A stretch of DNA of 32,919 nt from JACCTH01 sp035253825 (GTDB taxonomy: Bacteria; Actinomycetota; Acidimicrobiia; Spongiisociales; ZC4RG35): NCBI GenBank assembly GCA_035253825.1, contig DATFBM010000019.1, forward strand, positions 1 through 32,919. The letters are read 5' to 3'. Positions 31,257-32,919 of this stretch are shown piece by piece. The position numbers were made by a program, and so were the translations under genes. The number at the start of each line of letters is the position of its first letter. Within the stretch, counting starts at the first letter, position 1. The notes beneath the pieces were generated by a model. It was not told the DNA's origin and ran no database searches. It saw only the letters and a program-made list of their open reading frames with translations.

Positions 31257-31673
31257 TCAGGGGGAGTCGTGCCAGGCCTGAATCTGGCGTTGGACGGCGG
31301 AGGCATCGAACCAGGCGTTTTCATAGCTGATCAGTCCGTCACGGAGCTCGAAGATGTGGAGGATCCGCACTCGGACTGGCGCCCCACCTCCAGAGATTCC
31401 CGACCATTCGCCTTCGACATGGCCGGTGAGGATCGACTCATCGACGACGAAATTGCCGTCCGCGGCCGAGAACCGCCTCACCGATTCGAGGCGCACATCG
31501 GGGATGGCGTCGATGATCGAGGAATAGACGGAGCCCACCTGCTCCTTGCCCCGGAAAGGCGCCTGGGGGTGAGTGACGTCGTCCCAGACGATGTCGTCGG
31601 TGTAAGTAGCCAGAGTGCCCTCGACGTCATGAGCGTTCTCGGCCGCGAAATGCCGGTCAATGATGTCCACCAC
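31257..31673 (-). CDS. SnoaL-like (NTF2-fold) protein
   Basis: This protein of 137-138 residues matches the SnoaL-like polyketide-cyclase fold: an N-terminal helix with HFAAENAHDVEGTLATYTDDIVWDDVTHP, then PFRGKEQVGSVYSSI and a closing sheet with VRILHIFELRDGLISYENAWFD. Such proteins include isomerases, cyclases and hydrolases and also non-enzymatic members; no function can be set from sequence. The start is GTG 31673 (a second GTG follows at once), 4 bp after the 49-bp palindromic element. It lies downstream of a Dpp/Opp permease gene and convergent with the XRE regulator (3 bp apart). Confidence 0.8.
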   Translation of the reverse strand: MVDIIDRHFAAENAHDVEGTLATYTDDIVWDDVTHPQAPFRGKEQVGSVYSSIIDAIPDVRLESVRRFSAADGNFVVDESILTGHVEGEWSGISGGGAPVRVRILHIFELRDGLISYENAWFDASAVQRQIQAWHDSP

Positions 31674-31677
31674 CCGG

Positions 31678-31726
31678 AAACCTAATGTTATAAGCCGCGG
31701 AAAGCGCGGCCGAGAACCTTAGGTTT
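31678..31726 (+). repeat. 49-bp palindromic element, copy 2
   Basis: This copy runs opposite to the one at 16968-17016 and matches its inverse complement at 46 of 49 positions. Its own arms pair at 18 of 22 positions. On the minus strand it begins 13 bp after a permease stop and ends 4 bp before the SnoaL-like start, the same distance to the start codon as copy 1. Confidence 0.85.
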
Positions 31727-31739
31727 CGATTAGGCGCGG

Positions 31740-32681
31740 CTAGCGGCTGCGCAGCTTGGGATCGAGGGCGTCGCGGATGCCGTCGCCGATGAAGTTGACG
31801 CTCATCACCGTGAGCGAGATGAGCACCCCCGGCGCCAGGACCCAGGCGGCGTTGAGCTGGAGATAGTTGCGACCGTCGAAGACCAGACGACCCCAGGTGG
31901 GAAAGCTGGCGGGGAAACCGAGCCCCAAGAAGGAGAGGGCCGATTCGGTGATGATGGCCGCAGCCACTCCCAATGCCGCCGAAACCATCACCGGGCTCAG
32001 GGTGTTGGGGAGGATATGGCGCATGATGATGTTTCGCTTGCGGGTGCCAATGCTGTGGGCCGCCAGCACGAACTCCTCTTCCTTGATCGAGAGGACGTCG
32101 CCCCGCACCACGCGGGCGGTCTGCATCCAACTCGTTGCCCCGATGATGAAGACGACCAGAAGGAAGATGCCAACGTTCTCCCCGAACGCATTTTTCAAGC
32201 TCTCGCGGAACAGCATGATCACGACCAGCAAGAGCGGAAGGATTGGTAGCGCCAGGAAGAGGTCGGTAAGCCTCATCAGGGGGCCGTCGAGGCGTTTGAA
32301 GAAACCGGCGACGATGCCGATGCCCGTGCCAAGAAACAAGCCGAAAAGCATGGCGGCGAAGCCGACCGCCAGGGAGATGCGACCACCCACCAGCACCCGC
32401 GCCAGCACGTCTCGCCCGAGGTTGTCGGTTCCTAAGAGATGCTCAGTAGAAGGAGCCTGGTTGGCGGACAAGGTATCGATCTCGTACGGATCGTGCCCGT
32501 ACACGAAAGGCCCGACGACACTAGCGAGGACAATCAGGACCAGGAGCACCAGACCGACGATGGCACCCTTGTGACGCTTGAACTGCCGCCAGACGTCCTG
32601 CTTTAACGATCGATGCCGCTCCCCGGCCTGCTGGGGTTTCAGCTCCGGTTGAGTTTCGACGCGCTCCTGAGTGGTGGCTAT
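31740..32681 (-). CDS. Dpp/Opp-type ABC permease, DppC-like, probable AUA start
   Basis: This is the second DppC-like permease in the window, about 313 residues. It has TEHLLGTDNLGRDVLARVLVGG, the EAA loop VLAAHSIGTRKRNIIMRHILPN and ESALSFLGLGFPASFPTWG. The first standard start codon is GTG 32549, but it falls inside the first membrane segment (KGAIVGLVLLVLIVLA). The frame stays open upstream through typical N-terminal sequence (LKQDVWRQFKRHK) to an in-frame TAG at 32690-32688. Between them the best-placed initiator is ATA at 32681, with TTAGGAG seven bases before it. CTG 32642 is a weaker option. A sequence error or a mutated ATG is also possible. It follows the DppB-like gene by 16 bp. Confidence 0.88.
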   Translation of the reverse strand: MATTQERVETQPELKPQQAGERHRSLKQDVWRQFKRHKGAIVGLVLLVLIVLASVVGPFVYGHDPYEIDTLSANQAPSTEHLLGTDNLGRDVLARVLVGGRISLAVGFAAMLFGLFLGTGIGIVAGFFKRLDGPLMRLTDLFLALPILPLLLVVIMLFRESLKNAFGENVGIFLLVVFIIGATSWMQTARVVRGDVLSIKEEEFVLAAHSIGTRKRNIIMRHILPNTLSPVMVSAALGVAAAIITESALSFLGLGFPASFPTWGRLVFDGRNYLQLNAAWVLAPGVLISLTVMSVNFIGDGIRDALDPKLRSR

Positions 32682-32697
32682 GGGTGACTCCTAATTC

Positions 32698-32919
32698 TCA
32701 ATCGTATCTAATCCGGGGATCCAGCACGCCGTAAGTGATATCAGCCAGGAGATTGAAGACCACGATGAGGACCGCAAAGATGAAGGTCAAGGTCTGCACC
32801 ATCGGCACGTCGGACTGCCCGATGGCCGTAATCAGCAAGGCCCCGATCCCGTTGATGCGGAAGATCTGCTCGGTGATGATGGCGCCCCCGAAGATTCCAG
32901 GCACCTGCAGGGCGATCAA
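32698..32919 (-). CDS. Dpp/Opp-type ABC permease, DppB-like, only the C-terminus in window
   Basis: The last 73 residues are visible, open to the window edge. They contain the C-terminal EAA-distal part typical of DppB: GGAIITEQIFRINGIGALLITAI, the final membrane segment FIFAVLIVVFNLLADITYG and the family ending VLDPRIRYD. The sequence is clearly homologous to the end of the permease at 11317-12237 (ETVFAWPGLGFLAIQSI, YKYIDPRIKLT). It is followed by the DppC-like gene, so this is the 3' part of a second peptide-type importer operon whose binding protein and ATPases lie elsewhere or upstream. Confidence 0.9.
   Translation of the reverse strand: MIALQVPGIFGGAIITEQIFRINGIGALLITAIGQSDVPMVQTLTFIFAVLIVVFNLLADITYGVLDPRIRYD

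Noticed and set aside
1..32919. Possible genomic island or mobile element covering the catabolic clusters.
   Set aside because: I found no integrase, transposase, tRNA gene or direct repeat boundary, and no evident change in base composition.

Overview
The window looks like high-GC chromosomal DNA from an actinobacterium, most likely an Acidimicrobiia-type lineage. This rests on the high GC content, the frequent GTG and TTG starts, and two lipoproteins whose mature N-termini are long Thr/Ala/Gly/Pro tracts right after the lipobox Cys. I see no rRNA, tRNA, CRISPR array, transposase or phage gene. The window is almost fully coding, with no gap over 300 bases. The content is catabolic: uptake systems, oxidoreductases, hydrolases and their local regulators.

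Layout. (1) 1-2033, minus strand: a GTG-started heme-oxygenase-like diiron oxidase, a Rieske ferredoxin and a ferredoxin reductase (cut by the window edge). They read from a promoter covered by a palindromic operator. (2) 2164-5344, plus strand: a GntR/FCD regulator, then a GlcG/HbpS-like protein, an aldehyde dehydrogenase and a ferritin-like protein, with a second copy of the operator in front. (3) 5351-9636, minus strand: a GntR/FCD regulator, an MFS permease, an ornithine-cyclodeaminase-family enzyme and a gamma-glutamyltransferase-like hydrolase. (4) 9698-16019, plus strand: a complete five-gene peptide-type (Dpp/Opp) ABC importer and a TSUP anion exporter. (5) 29796 down to 15998, minus strand: a tightly packed run of eleven genes. 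In order they are a 3-hydroxyisobutyrate-dehydrogenase-like enzyme, a bicupin, an M24 creatinase/prolidase-like protein, E1-alpha and E1-beta of a 2-oxoacid (acetoin-type) dehydrogenase, an amidohydrolase, an RbsC-type permease, a lipoprotein binding protein, a double ABC ATPase, a permease fused to a second amidohydrolase, and a D-amino-acid-oxidase-like flavoprotein. (6) 29920-31253, plus strand: an SDR-fold protein and an XRE-cupin regulator, divergent from the large run. (7) 31257-32919, minus strand: a SnoaL-like protein and the 3' end of a second Dpp/Opp permease pair.

How it fits together. Region 5 reads as one uptake-and-degradation unit. An RbsABC-type importer brings in a small solute. 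Two related amidohydrolases, one physically joined to the importer, probably deaminate or open it. The M24 protein, bicupin, dehydrogenases and E1 pair would process the products. The substrate is unknown, but a nitrogen heterocycle or ureido/amidino compound would fit. Regions 1-2 look like a separately regulated oxygenase system with its own electron chain.

Most unusual items: the permease-amidohydrolase fusion; the dedicated Rieske/reductase chain beside a CADD-like diiron oxidase; a 49-bp palindromic element found twice at identical spacing before two unrelated genes; an M24 protein with Cys in place of a metal-binding Asp; an SDR without its catalytic Tyr/Lys; and a probable AUA start codon.
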